Below, piece by piece: positions 35,977 through 46,945 of a stretch of DNA of 64,000 bases. How positions within the stretch are numbered: the first letter of the stretch is position 1; every line of letters begins with the position of its first letter. The DNA comes from Asterias amurensis (lineage: Eukaryota; Echinodermata; Asteroidea; Forcipulatida; Asteriidae). The notes beneath the pieces were generated by a model. It had not been told where the DNA came from. It saw only the letters and a list, made by a program, of their open reading frames with translations, and made no database searches. Made by a program: the position numbers and the translations under genes. Location: assembly GCF_032118995.1 (NCBI RefSeq), contig NC_092668.1:4381501-4445500 (forward strand), read 5' to 3'.

Positions 35977-36255
35977 GAAAGTTTAGTTGTCAAGAATGCA
36001 GTCTTAATTCTTTGAGTGCCACTGCGGTACATGCAGAGTCTATTTTATGTAATCTTAAAGCGCCGTCATGAATACAAGTACAATCTTGTTTTATGCCTGG
36101 AAACATTAAAGGCACAGACTGTTTTCATCCTTCATCTAAAACTGCCATTTTAGTACATGTATGAAGTTTGGAAATTTTGTTTTTTATTTATTTTGGGCAG
36201 GGGTGGGGATGCCTTTTTTGTACCATATAAATGGACATTTAGTTGTTAAGAGCAG

Positions 36256-36480
36256 GGCCCAATTTCATAGAGCTGCTTAAGCAAAAAAAATTGCTTAAGC
36301 ACGAAATCAGCTTGCTTATTTTACACATGTTACTGGCAAAAATTTCATGCCATGTACATTGCTTGTGACTAATATTTAGCTGTTGTTTACTTAGCATAAC
36401 AATTGAGTGGAGTCTTAGCCGGTAATCTGATTTTTCAAAGCAATGATTTTTTTGCTTAAGCAGCTCTATGAAATTTGGCC
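36256..36480. mobile_element. Family C MITE, PIF/Harbinger-like (copy C3)
   Basis: GGCCCAATTTC left end, AAATTTGGCC right end, flanked by CAG on both sides (36253-36255, 36481-36483). Confidence 0.8.
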
Positions 36481-36749
36481 CAGTGCATGAACCATATAAA
36501 GCTCTATAGTATTTGATTGCATGTTTTGCAGAATTGTATATTAGAATGGAATTGTGCTAAAAGCAAGAGCAAATTAACTTGTTGTTTTTTATTCTTAAAA
36601 AGGGCATGTGTAACTATCTTTTTTAAATTTTTATTGTGCAACAGCAAATGCTGTCTGACTTACGAGCTTTTTATTGTACTCAACATATTAGATACTGATA
36701 TAATTTGTACATTTTAAAAATCCACCCAGTGAAACATCTGTTTAGCCAT

Positions 36750-36999
36750 AGTCTTGGTTCCAAGACTAGTCTTGGTTCCAAGACCATTGGTGTTGCGCGG
36801 TCACACACAACCAACGTTCCGATCTATGCACGGCAAAAACTGTACACGCTTGTAATGACCGAACGCCAGCGGTTGCTCTGTTTCTCTGATTTCCGGATTT
36901 CTCTCACCATTACAAGCGTTTACAGTTTTTGCCGTGCATAGATCGGAACATTGGTTGTGTGTGACCGCGCAACACCAACGGTCTTGGAACCAAGACTAG
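36750..36999. mobile_element. Fold-back transposon with 9-bp target duplication
   Basis: About 92-bp inverted arms (36768-36858 region and 36908-36999) with few mismatches around a 45-50 bp spacer, flanked by a perfect 9-bp direct repeat TTTAGCCAT (36741-36749, 37000-37008). The left end has a partial duplication of its terminal GTCTTGGTTCCAAGACTA. Nine-base duplications are typical of Mutator-like elements. Noncoding. Confidence 0.88.
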
Positions 37000-38366
37000 T
37001 TTAGCCATGGAGGTAGGGTTTAGCAGAATGTTTCCTGACTCAAAAGAACGATCAAATGTTTTGATAATTCTTTAGTTTCATTATTCTTCCTTGGACCAGA
37101 AGATCAAACTGTATTCCAAAAAATCCCACCTGAAATCACCTCTATTTTGTAAAAAATATGTAAATTTAAATATATTCCATTCAAACTTCCATTAATGTTG
37201 TTTTTTATTCTGTAGGGATACTCTGTATTTTAGTCTGCCTTTAAGTGAACAAAAACAGCTGACAGAGGATGTCTGGGTGTCTGTCAACCATGTCACCCTT
37301 GACAACAGCCTATCACATCCTTGCATATGTTTACAAAAGCCTGGACTTTTTACAGGTTTCTGTTTGTAGCAAAGATTATCCCCAAAGATGCAAGACTTGG
37401 AACTGGGGCTCCTACAGTTGGAACTAAAAATTTGCTTGAGCACCATTTCAGCAAGCAAATAATTGTTTATATCATTGATAGCATTGGGGCATTAATCTAT
37501 TGTTGCATCAAAAGAGTTGCTTGCTGAAATGATGTACAGTGCAGAGTTCAGCCCAGATCTTGGGCCTTTGTCATTCTATCATCTTTGGAATGTACTGAGC
37601 TGCTCAGCACAATAATCCATCTTGAGCAGTTGAGATTATGGTGGACACAATATTAGGTATGACACTTAAAGGTTTGGGTAAATCTGTCTGTAATTACATG
37701 TACACCCAAATCAATCCATGCACTCCTATAGTGTCCATCAAATATCAAAAAGGCTACTGAAAGAAAACATAAAGAATTCATAATGTCATGGTGATTGCCC
37801 CATGGTTTGTTTTTTAATCATCTTTTGATACGGATTAAAGGGGCACAACTTGTTATTTTTTTACAAATAACATGAAGTACTTACTCATCACTCCAGTTGA
37901 ATCTCATGGATACTTTTACCTCAACAAATTTTGTGCTTTAGAAATTTTGTAAAAGTACCAAGTAGAACACAAAATTGCAGCTGTGACTTTGTTTCTTTAT
38001 AGGAAAGACAAAGGAATTATTGGCATTTAAATTGTAAATAAGTAAAACGAAACTGAAAAGTCAATAAAGACCACGTGTTTTCCTCTTGGTGGTTTACACA
38101 TCGTTTATTCATGTTTAGAAACGGAATTGACTTATAGAGTCAGTCCAGAACAGATGGTTATCTTTGTACACAGTGTGCTGTTTGTTAAATTATGTGTGGA
38201 ACGTATTGACTATTGAAATATTTCCAGCTTGTCCAGAAACAAGTTTCGAAAACCAAACACAAATGTACAAAATTTTACATTCCAGTTAATCAGTATTTTT
38301 TTATTCAAATTGTTGACATTCTTTTTTGCTTTCCTTTTATAACGTGTTCCAAGTATTCTTTGTGAT

Positions 38367-38716
38367 TTAAAGACAGTGGACACTATTGGTAATTGTCAAA
38401 GACTAGTCTTCTCACTTGGTGTATCTCAACATATGCTTAAAATAACAAACCTGTGTGTAAATTTGAGCTCAATTGGTCGTCGATGTTGCGAGATAATAAT
38501 GAAAGAAAAAAACACCCTTGTCACACGAAGTTGTGTGCTTTTAGATGGGTGATTTTGAGACCTCAAATTCTAAATCTGAGGTCTCAAAATCAAATTTGCA
38601 GAAAATTACTTCTTTCTCAAAAATTATGTCACTTCAGAGGGAGCCGTTTCTCACAATGTTTTATACCAATGTAATAGTTAGTTTGAGTAATTACCAATAG
38701 TGTCCACTGCCTTTAA
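38367..38716. repeat. Family A TTAA element (copy A8)
   Basis: TTAAAGACAGTGGACACTAT ... AGTGTCCACTGCCTTTAA with the TTTTGAGACCTCA / TGAGGTCTCAAAA hairpin near 38551-38591. Confidence 0.9.
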
Positions 38717-38942
38717 TGAAGGATGCTGTATGCTCTTTTAAGCTTTGTAGAAAACCAAATAAGTTATTTTTCCCCCTTGTGACTCATTTTGACAGAGCCC
38801 ATCACAACTACAATGTATGTAATACTTGACAGCTTTTAATGATGGTGGCTAGTCTTACCATCTGGATTTTAAAGTTGAATGTTTGAATTTCCACAGTTAT
38901 TTTATATGTGTAGCTCATCTTGTTTTACAGTCATGAGTTTTT

Positions 38943-39321
38943 TTAAAGCCATTATACACTTTTGGTACAGAAAAAACAAAAAAAAGTTCACAGATTTACA
39001 AATAATTTACAGGGTTTACAGAAGGTAATGGTGAAAGTCTTCTTTTGAAATATTGTTCCATGAAAAGCTTTACTTTTTGAGAAAACAATAAAACAATATC
39101 AATTCTCGATAGCGAGAGCTACAGATTTATTCTAAACATGCACATGTCATGACATGGCGAAATGCGCGGAAACAAGAGTGGGTTTTTCCGTTATTTTCTC
39201 CCGACTCCGATGACCGATTGAGCCTAAATTTTCACAGGTTTGTTATTTTATATATAAGTTGTGATACACGAAGTGTGGGACTTGGACAATACTGTTTACC
39301 GAAAGTGTATAATGGCTTTAA
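38943..39321. repeat. Family D TTAA element (copy D2), divergent termini
   Basis: Left TTAAAGCCATTATACACTTT and right AAAGTGTATAATGGCTTTAA match each other perfectly but differ from copies D1 and D3 at the same bases in both arms. Confidence 0.85.
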
Positions 39322-39994
39322 ATGTAATTTTAGTTTGTACTTGTACAGGTTTTGTATTTTTTATTTGTACACAAGGCTGAAAAATTGTACATAAATGTTG
39401 AGTAGTTTTCTGTGGATGGAAAGAAATTTCTCCTGTCTTTGTCAAGAGTGGACCAGGGAAAACATTATTTTTCACGAATTTTGAGAAAAAGTGACACTTA
39501 TTTCATTTTGGTGCTGTGTTTACAAGTCACGTTTTATAGACTCCATTTATAGAGTGAATTACTTATTCTGCTTAATTTAATTATTTTTTATCTATACCCA
39601 CCGTTTTCTCTGAAAATCTGCAGGTTATGTCTGTTTTTGTCATCGATTCCACTTTTAGGGTAAATTAATTATCACTGTGTAATTTGGATGTATTTTATCT
39701 ATTCTGTACATCGATTTGCTAAAATATCATATTCCGGTTTTGCCTGTTTTAGAAATGTATTACCTCAAAGTCTGCCCCCTGTGTTCTTGGCAAGAAGTAT
39801 GGCAGGTGAATTGTAGAAGAGTTTGTATCATCGATCGCTATTGAGTTACATGCTCATTTATGCTGAAAGGTTTTGTCTTAAAGGGAAGGTATAACATTTT
39901 GTAACCACTCCTTAAATTAATGGCAATAAAAACTGACAGAAGCTTTCGATGGTATAAAGCATTTTGCAAATCTTATTAATTCGAAGAAGTGAGG

Positions 39995-40374
39995 TTAAAG
40001 GAACACGTTGCCTTGGATCGGTCGAGGTGGTCTTTGAAAAGCGTTTGTAACCGTTTTTTTATAAAATGCATATGGGTAGAAAGATGTTGTAAAAGTAGAA
40101 TACAATGATCCACACAAACATGCCTCGAAATTGCGTGGTTTTCCTTTTACCTCGTCGACTAACAAGGTCGGCCATTTATGGGAGTCGGCCGACCGTGTTA
40201 GTTCGCACAGTAAAAGGAAAACCATGCAATTTCGAGGCAAACTTGTGTGGATCTTGTATTCTACTTTTAAAACATCTTTCCAACCATATGCATTTTATAA
40301 AAAAAAGGGTTACAAAACTTCAAAACGCTTTTTATAGGCCAACTCGTCCAATCCAAGGCAACGTGTTCCTTTAA
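39995..40374. repeat. Family B palindromic TTAA element (copy B3)
   Basis: TTAAAGGAACACGTTGCCTT ... AAGGCAACGTGTTCCTTTAA, near-complete palindrome. Confidence 0.9.
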
Positions 40375-41292
40375 GGAAAAGGATATCAGTTTTCATCCAC
40401 CAAAAATTTAATCTAAGAAGCTTTACTGACAGTACTGTCTCTCATGATTGTGTACACTCCAATGTTACAGATTATTCTTCCTGCATGGACACAACGGCTC
40501 CAGATTTTCGGCGATATCTCAAAAACGCGACCACCTTTTGAAATGGTTTGTCTTCTTTGGGTTAGTTTTGTTGTATGCATCTACATTTATAGAGGATGAA
40601 AACAATCGAACGGTTTCAAAAACCAAAGGCATTAAAAGTCACAATTTTTAACGAATCCTTTCAATTCATTATCTCGCCAAGCCCTATAAAAAAAAGACAA
40701 TTTAAAATTCCCTTCAAATTTTCTTCCCTCATCTGATGATGCTCAAAGAAAATTATGTTTGCTTTGAAGTCGTGAGCTCATGAAAGCCCTGTACATCACC
40801 CTAGCGATGATGCTGTTACCATGGTAACGCCAATTGATGCAGTCGGTCTTCGATGCAATTATCCATCAATAGAAAATTAAGCCCTTGTCGCTAATGAATC
40901 CAGTCAAAATTTTGTTTTTGTGAACAGAACTGCACTTCCATACATAACAATACATCAGCCAATGAGTTAAGTTGGTGAATTCCTGGTATTTGTTTGATAT
41001 TGGCTCTTCTTCGTTTCCCTTTGATGATTTTATTTTATTAGAAAACAAAATGTTTGCATTTATACCATAGGTCCGTTTGGTTGGTAATAAGCAAATTGCA
41101 ACAGCTAATTCTATTTTATCATATAAATAAAGAACAAATTTTCACAGATTGTTTTATGTTGTGTTTATTAAAAACAAGATGATAGGAATGCATCTACTCT
41201 TTAAAAAAAAAAATGATTTACTTTCCTTTGAAATGTTGTATTGGAATGCGTCATTTTGAGATATGGTGGACACCATACCATTAGACATTTAG

Positions 41293-41330
41293 CCTTTGAG
41301 AAAGACTCTGCTAGGGTTGAAACGTCAGGC
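41293..41330 (+). repeat. Hammerhead-like short repeat
   Basis: CCTTTGAGAAAGACTCTGCT then AGGGTTGAAACGTCAGGCC; same family as 26471 and 42349. Confidence 0.6.
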
Positions 41331-41615
41331 CATTAATCTGTTTTGCATAGGGGGCCTATATACACTGTCCTTTTTTGGTTGGTAAGTTGTATACAACAGC
41401 TTATTCTATTTTCTTACTATTTTTATTAGGTTTGGGTAAATTTATTTGTGTATACCAAATTGAGCACTTCTACACAGTGTCCAGCATATCTCAAAAAAGC
41501 TAATAATATATCGACAAGTGTAAAGTGCTGCATGATTAATGATGTATAATTTGGGACATTTACAATAACAAAAATATAATAAATTTTATGTGATGTCATC
41601 AGTTTTAATTTTAAA

Positions 41616-41996
41616 ATGGGGCTGTGTCCTTATGATCAAAGCTAGACTTTATTTCAAGTCAGGGATTGCGGTTATCTCCTCATCAGCCAAGAAAAGCACC
41701 CCCAACAGATTAGCTGTCACGCTCCAAAATGACCATAGGCTAATGACGAAGGTTAATCTACAAGAGGGTGCTATTTCGTGCAATGATGTAGTGGCTATCA
41801 GCCAGGTAGAGTGAAAGCCACGATCACAGGCCTATGGCTGTACATTTAATTAAGAACTATTGAGTTACACAGCACGCTCGTGCCCTACTTTTGTATTATA
41901 TCTATGTAGAGCATGTTCTGTAACTGGGTGCGAGTTTTTCCATGTACAGGTTTAGCCACAGGCTGATTTGATTATGACGACACAGCCCCATTGAAG
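41616..41996. repeat. Inverted-repeat element (family K)
   Basis: AATGGGGCTGTGTCCTTATGATCAAA (positions 41616-41641) is an imperfect reverse complement of 41970-41995. About 380 bp, noncoding; no clear target duplication. Confidence 0.6.
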
Positions 41997-42232
41997 ATAT
42001 ATAACAACACATGTTTTTACTGGAATAACTGGAACGTTTTTGTGTGTACATATAAAATAAATTATCCTTGCAAGCAGAAACCAGTTGTGTTTCCTGTGTT
42101 TCTGAGTTCACGACCATTATCTAAACTTGCAACATTTGAAAAATAAATGTTTTTATACAAACAACCTCAGTGCAGTTCATGGGGAATGAGTGAATAAAGT
42201 CAACATTTCAACCACCATGTCTGATAAAAATA

Positions 42233-42238
42233 TTTATT
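42233..42238 (-). terminator. Candidate poly(A) signal of the GST gene
   Basis: AATAAA on the minus strand about 225 nt after the GST stop codon. Confidence 0.4.
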
Positions 42239-42348
42239 TCAATAAATTTCTGTTGTGTCTTCTAACTCCATTCATGTATTTCCACTTCACTGCTTATGCT
42301 ACATTTTAGTTACCTGTTCATGTTTGTTGTGTTGTCATTTAGCTTTCT

Positions 42349-42380
42349 AGAAAGACTGCTTGGGTCGAAACGTCAGGCCA
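42349..42380 (+). repeat. Hammerhead-like short repeat
   Basis: CTAGAAAGACTGCTTGGGTC then GAAACGTCAGGCC; third copy of the 26471 family. Confidence 0.6.
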
Positions 42381-42461
42381 TTAACTATTTTTCACAACCA
42401 GAATTCAATAATTGACAATGAAAATGATAATGAAAATGAAATAAAATTCACTCAAGTTACT

Positions 42462-45400
42462 TCATGGCATAGTAATTGAAAATTTGGCTGGACGGTTTGG
42501 CAACCAATCTTTGATTTTGGGGATCTCTTCAACACGAGCTATCAGCGATGTTAACTTGGGTGCATTCTGGAATGCAGCTGGGTTCCCCTTCAGAAGGAGC
42601 TCATGTCCGGCATAGAAATCAAGATCTGCCATGGACACCTAGAAAAATGAAAAAGTTATCCAAACTTCAGTTCAGAAACTGGAGTAAAACTTCATGTTTG
42701 AGGGAAAAATTCCTTTAGTTTTTTTTATACCTTTTGTGGATCGTTTTTGGCCATGATATAAATCACTACTCGCTGTGAATGTTACATGTAGACGCTTCAG
42801 CTTCATAAGTTGTGAAGTTTTCGAAGGAAAAAAAATGAGCATTTTTTCAGTGGAGTCGCTGAAATACATTGTACATGCTAAATTAATTTTCAGGGAAATT
42901 GTTATACTCATTTTTAATTTCTTAAAGTAAAGTATAATGTTTCAAACAAATATTAAAAGACTTCTGGCCTTAACCTTTTATTATGCATCTGAAAGCACAA
43001 AAGTTTGTACAAAAGTGTGTTTTTTTCTCATATTATACTCTTGCAACTTCGATGACCAATTGAGTCCAAAACCTCACAGATTTGTTATTTGATGCATTAA
43101 TTGGGATACACCAAGTGAGAATCCTTGTCTTTCGACTTTGACAATTGCCAAAGGTGTCCAGTGTCATTAATAAACTTAAACCAACAACAAACAAACAAAA
43201 AGGGATACACAACAATAAGACCTCTGATTTGGAGGCATGGCGTAGTTTGAATCCTTCACGAGTAAAATGCAGCTTTCTTACCGAATCTCCCACAAAGAAT
43301 CCATCTCCTCCTTGATTCTGTACAAGAAGTCCCTCTAACCAGTTGACAAACTTGAGACAATCCTTCTCAAAAAAAGACTTGATTAGTTCTTCCTGTCCAT
43401 GGAAACAAAGGAGAATGGGGGAAGAGAATAAAAAATGAACAAATATTTTATTTAATCTGAAATGTGTACTCAGTTTCGAATCCCGCCAGGAGCACTTTGT
43501 GAGTTGGGTTTTCAGTTCCCACTTGATTGCGTGGATTTTTCCCTTGAATAGTTGAATTACGTTAAAAATGTTCTCCCACATCTAAAACTGAAACTTCCTT
43601 TTAGTATCTATCCATGCAGTACTTGGCTGCTACTGTGAATTAAGTTTGCTTTTCTGGGAGATTTCTTGGAATTTATATATGAAATTTAAAAAACAATTAA
43701 ATAAAGTAAAAAGTTCCACAAAGGTTTTTCCCCTGTTCTTTGATATTTAAGTTTTCTTTTTTAGTTAATGCATGTCGCACCTTCTAATAGATGTTAAATT
43801 TGTCTTTTTGGTTTTTACCCATGTACACTGATGCACTGTATGCATCAGTTCGAATCCCACCCGAGTAATATGTCATACCTTGTTTTTAGCATCTTTCTGC
43901 ACTTGTCCAATAGAAAATGTCAGCTGTAGATCATGAATTATCTCCATGACAACATCGATTCTGGCCTGCTCTAAGCTTGATTGGCCATACAAGCCTAAAA
44001 AGGAAATACCCAAGAGCAACAAATAAGACATAGTTTATTACAAACCACCAAAGACAGTTTTAGGTGACTGCTCTATAGTCCGACACCCATGTTCCGACAT
44101 TAACTTTTTTAAACAAACTGCTGCTTTACACACTATTAAAAAAAAGGCCTTTCCTTTGTTGATAAACAAACAGCGCTGGATGTCATGGCCAGCCTGAAAC
44201 AAATCTAATCATTTCAAATCTAGTCAATTAAGGAACTTAACAATTCTGCAAACTTCCATTAAAAAAAAACACTCTCATGATTTGTTGCTTTGTCCAACAG
44301 ATCCGTCACAATTTTTACAAAACAGATGATATCTGTATTCTGTCTTGCATTGATGGCTTTCTATAGTTTTCCAACCTCGGTTGACAAAAACTTGGGCTGT
44401 GAGTCTGTGACGTTGAAATAGAAAAAATATGTCTTTTCGGGGGTTAGGGTTGGGAAAATACACCATGGGTGTCTTAACATAGGGGGATTAACCCAATTTT
44501 TCATTTATAATTTTAGTTTTATTTAATCAATATTTCCTTTAAATAAAAAAAGTTGTTTTGCCCTACCTGTCGCTCTGGCAACAAATCCAGCAATTGCCTT
44601 CGTTTCAGGAAGAACGTTTCCATCAAACTCAAGAACTGGCAACCTGCCAAACGGAGTACCTGTATGTTAATCAAAATATTTGAACATGACATGATGTTGA
44701 CAACAAAATAATTACACCTAAGGGGGTAGTGAGAAAGAGAATCATAATACCAATTAAAATGGTTAAAGGGCAGAGACCCCCCCCCCCCCCCCCTCAAACC
44801 CTCCCCTAAAACCGACACACACCAAACCCAAAACTGTTCATAAAACCACCCACCTATTTTGCTACCCCCCCCCTCCCCGCGCCCGCCCCCTCGAATCGTG
44901 TGTGAAGCATTACTCCACAAACACAGTGCCATTATATTAGGCCCATATAGAATGGTGGGTCCGGGTTAAAACACTCCTCGTTCTGCCATGGGAGTTAAAA
45001 AAACCACGCTCCGAAATTGAGCGCCAAAAATTGTGGGTGGCCCAGGATGCAAACGTTTGTAGGCTATACTAGTTGTATAATATCAGGGCCTAATTTAATT
45101 GAGATGCTAAGCACAAACATTTGCTTAGCATGAAACTTCTTCCTTTGATAAAAACAGGATTATTTATACTTCCATTTGTTGCATATTGCTTGTTACGGGT
45201 ATTCGGCAGCTGTTGTGGAAATTTGGCTGGTAATCCTGTTTTAATCAAGGCAAACATTTCATGCTAAGCAAGGTTGTGTGTTAGCAGCTCTATGAAATTG
45301 GGCCCAGGGGGTTGCATCTACTTAGAACTATGATGAGGTTCGTTCCGCTTCCAGCAGCAGCCGACTGCAGGCATGCTGTGCAGTGCAGTGAACTTACTTG

Positions 45401-45533
45401 GTTTGATTTTGCTCCAGTCTTCAACGGCAATTCTCTTGTCTTCAAACTCTACCCCACTAGCTGCAAACATCAGACGAATAACTTCAGCTTTCCCCCGAAT
45501 ATCAAAATACGTCAACTTGAAGCGAGGTGCCAT
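42462..45533 (-). CDS. Sigma-class glutathione S-transferase
   Basis: Cytosolic enzyme conjugating glutathione to electrophiles; sigma-class members also include prostaglandin D synthases. Five exons read right to left: 45533-45398, 44659-44567, 43994-43879, 43392-43282 and 42638-42462 (TGA), in phase, 210 aa, a normal length for the class. The N-terminal thioredoxin-like domain (1-76) has the catalytic Tyr9 in KLTYFDIRGKAEVIRL, the cis-Pro region GRLPVLEFDG (Pro53), and the glutathione-binding PETKAIA (Glu64, Thr65). The helical domain covers the rest, with the N-capping Ser-x-x-Asp box as SMADLDFY (154-161). The start at 45533 is chosen because the family begins a few residues before KLTYF; an in-frame ATG upstream at 45602 would add 23 unrelated residues. 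The gene points away from the carboxypeptidase gene. Confidence 0.95.
43013..43174. repeat. Family A half-element (copy A9)
   Basis: TTGCAACTTCGATGACCAAT through CACCAAGTGAGA to GGTGTCCAGTGTCATTAA matches the right half of family A. It lies in GST intron 4. Confidence 0.7.
43828..43876 (+). repeat. SINE fragment (B-box region)
   Basis: CAGTTCGAATCCCACCCGAG then TAATATG, shared with 24005-24030; in GST intron 3. Confidence 0.55.
44777..44890. repeat. Poly-C tracts
   Basis: A run of about 17 C near 44777-44793 and a second C-rich run near 44865-44890, in GST intron 1. Confidence 0.85.
45087..45304. mobile_element. Family C MITE, PIF/Harbinger-like (copy C4)
   Basis: GGCCTAATTT left end, GAAATTGGGCC right end, flanked by CAG at 45084-45086 and 45305-45307. 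In GST intron 1, about 90 nt from the exon 1 donor. Confidence 0.75.
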
Positions 45534-45671
45534 GGTAGTCAACAGTTGTCTTTGCATGAACCCCCCAAAACATGCAGTACCAAAATGCTCAAAAAATGAC
45601 AAGTTTTTTTAATGAATGCTATAAGTTATGTTTCTGTTATTGTGACCTTGTCAATTGCTGGCCCTTGCTCT

Positions 45672-45679
45672 GCTTATAT
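45672..45679 (-). promoter_or_regulatory. TATA-like box upstream of GST
   Basis: Minus strand ATATAAGC about 140 nt upstream of the start codon; a transcription start near 45645 would leave a 110-nt leader. Position is plausible but the site is short. Confidence 0.3.
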
Positions 45680-46945
45680 GGTTGAGTGGATTATACACAA
45701 GACTCATCAAAGCAACGACCCGTCACTGTTCAAAGTCCGCTTCCCTTATTATTGAAAGCAAAGTTCAAAATTTGCCCCCACTTTTTGTTACACAACGCCT
45801 TTGGTTGGTGGCAGCATGGTTGGTGACGACGCGTCCCAATCGAAATGTACATAATTACTTTTTAGAACCATTTATTTTTGAAATACTATATGTAAATATA
45901 CCTGCGGACATTATAATATTTTAAAAGGTAATGGTTGCGCGGTTATGTCCCGGCAGAATGATTGCAATCCAAATTCCAAAAAACGGTTCCTCCATGCCTC
46001 TAATTATTAAAATCACCGTGATCATCTTGAAATCTCATTTTCTCGGGTCGATCTAATATTGACTGACCGTACTTGACATAATTGTTTATGCATATCCTCG
46101 ATAAATAAAAGCAGTCCCAAAAATGACTAAACAATTCGGCCGCTATTGCGGAGAGAAAACCCACATATAATTTTTGTTGTATTATTTTATTGCAAGTATG
46201 AGCTAAGGCTAGACACCCTAAATTCACTTCATCTAATACAGCCTCCCTCCGGGAAAACCTCTAGGTAAACAGCCTGTCATTAAATAATTGGGTCCTTAAT
46301 TCTTATAGATCAGTCAAAAACTGCCTGGAGAGTGGTGGGCGTATTTTATATGTTTAGGCATCCCTTCAACGTAACCGTACGTCAGCTGAGATAATAAACA
46401 TGTCTACAACACAACCCCCACTCTTTCTCAAGCACAAGCCCCCCTTTATTACACATCGAACCTGCACTACCCCCCCCCCCCTATAACAGTTTGACGTCAA
46501 TTATCAGTCGAGTTTATTAATACAGAGGGGTAGCTGTCAAGCCAACCCGTCACTCTTTTACGTTTTTTATGTTTTGGAGAATTATCAAGTATCCTATGTA
46601 ATATTAACGTGTTGCTATTTAAATGTCTTTAAAAGTATTTAAGGAAAGTTAATTGTGATTGTGATTGTGAAATAATTTCAAGTTATTTTTTATACGTTCA
46701 ACCCCCTACTAAAAAATGGTATCGACCTGCACTCCATCTTTTCTGAATCTTCGTCGTTCGTGTGTTAATTTCCTATCTGCAATCTGCCGTCATCGTTACC
46801 CAACTCTATACGCGAGCGGCACCGTATGTTGTCTGTTTTACCTTCGAAAAAGCTGAAAATTTTGTAAAACTATCACACGTCTTTCAAAGCAAGCCGGTTC
46901 CGACCCTTTATTCCTTTCCTTCTTTCTTCTATCCCTGTCGACAAG
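45680..46945. other. Divergent intergenic region GST / carboxypeptidase
   Basis: About 1.3 kb holding the promoters of both genes by position. I see no coding exon and no recognised repeat apart from a short C run near 46471. The 5' leader of the carboxypeptidase mRNA is pyrimidine-rich (46905-46938). Confidence 0.5.

Larger units (their letters stand above)
35977..38068 (+). other. Proposed 3'UTR of the CH-domain gene, AATAAA at 38063
   Basis: The first good poly(A) signal after the stop codon is AATAAA at 38063-38068. The interval contains a family C element and a fold-back transposon. No other exon is visible to 42.4 kb. Confidence 0.4.
38069..42232. other. Intergenic, repeat-filled
   Basis: Between the two convergent genes I see only repeats: A8, D2, B3, two hammerhead-like short repeats and fold-back element K. 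No supported exon. Confidence 0.6.

Noticed and set aside
43033..43581. 182-residue minus-strand frame
   Set aside because: It reads through GST exon 4 into both introns; the spliced exon 43282-43392 is the only supported coding part.
45534..45602. N-terminal extension of the GST from an upstream ATG
   Set aside because: The 23 added residues are unlike the family, which starts just before KLTYF; the downstream ATG at 45533 is preferred.
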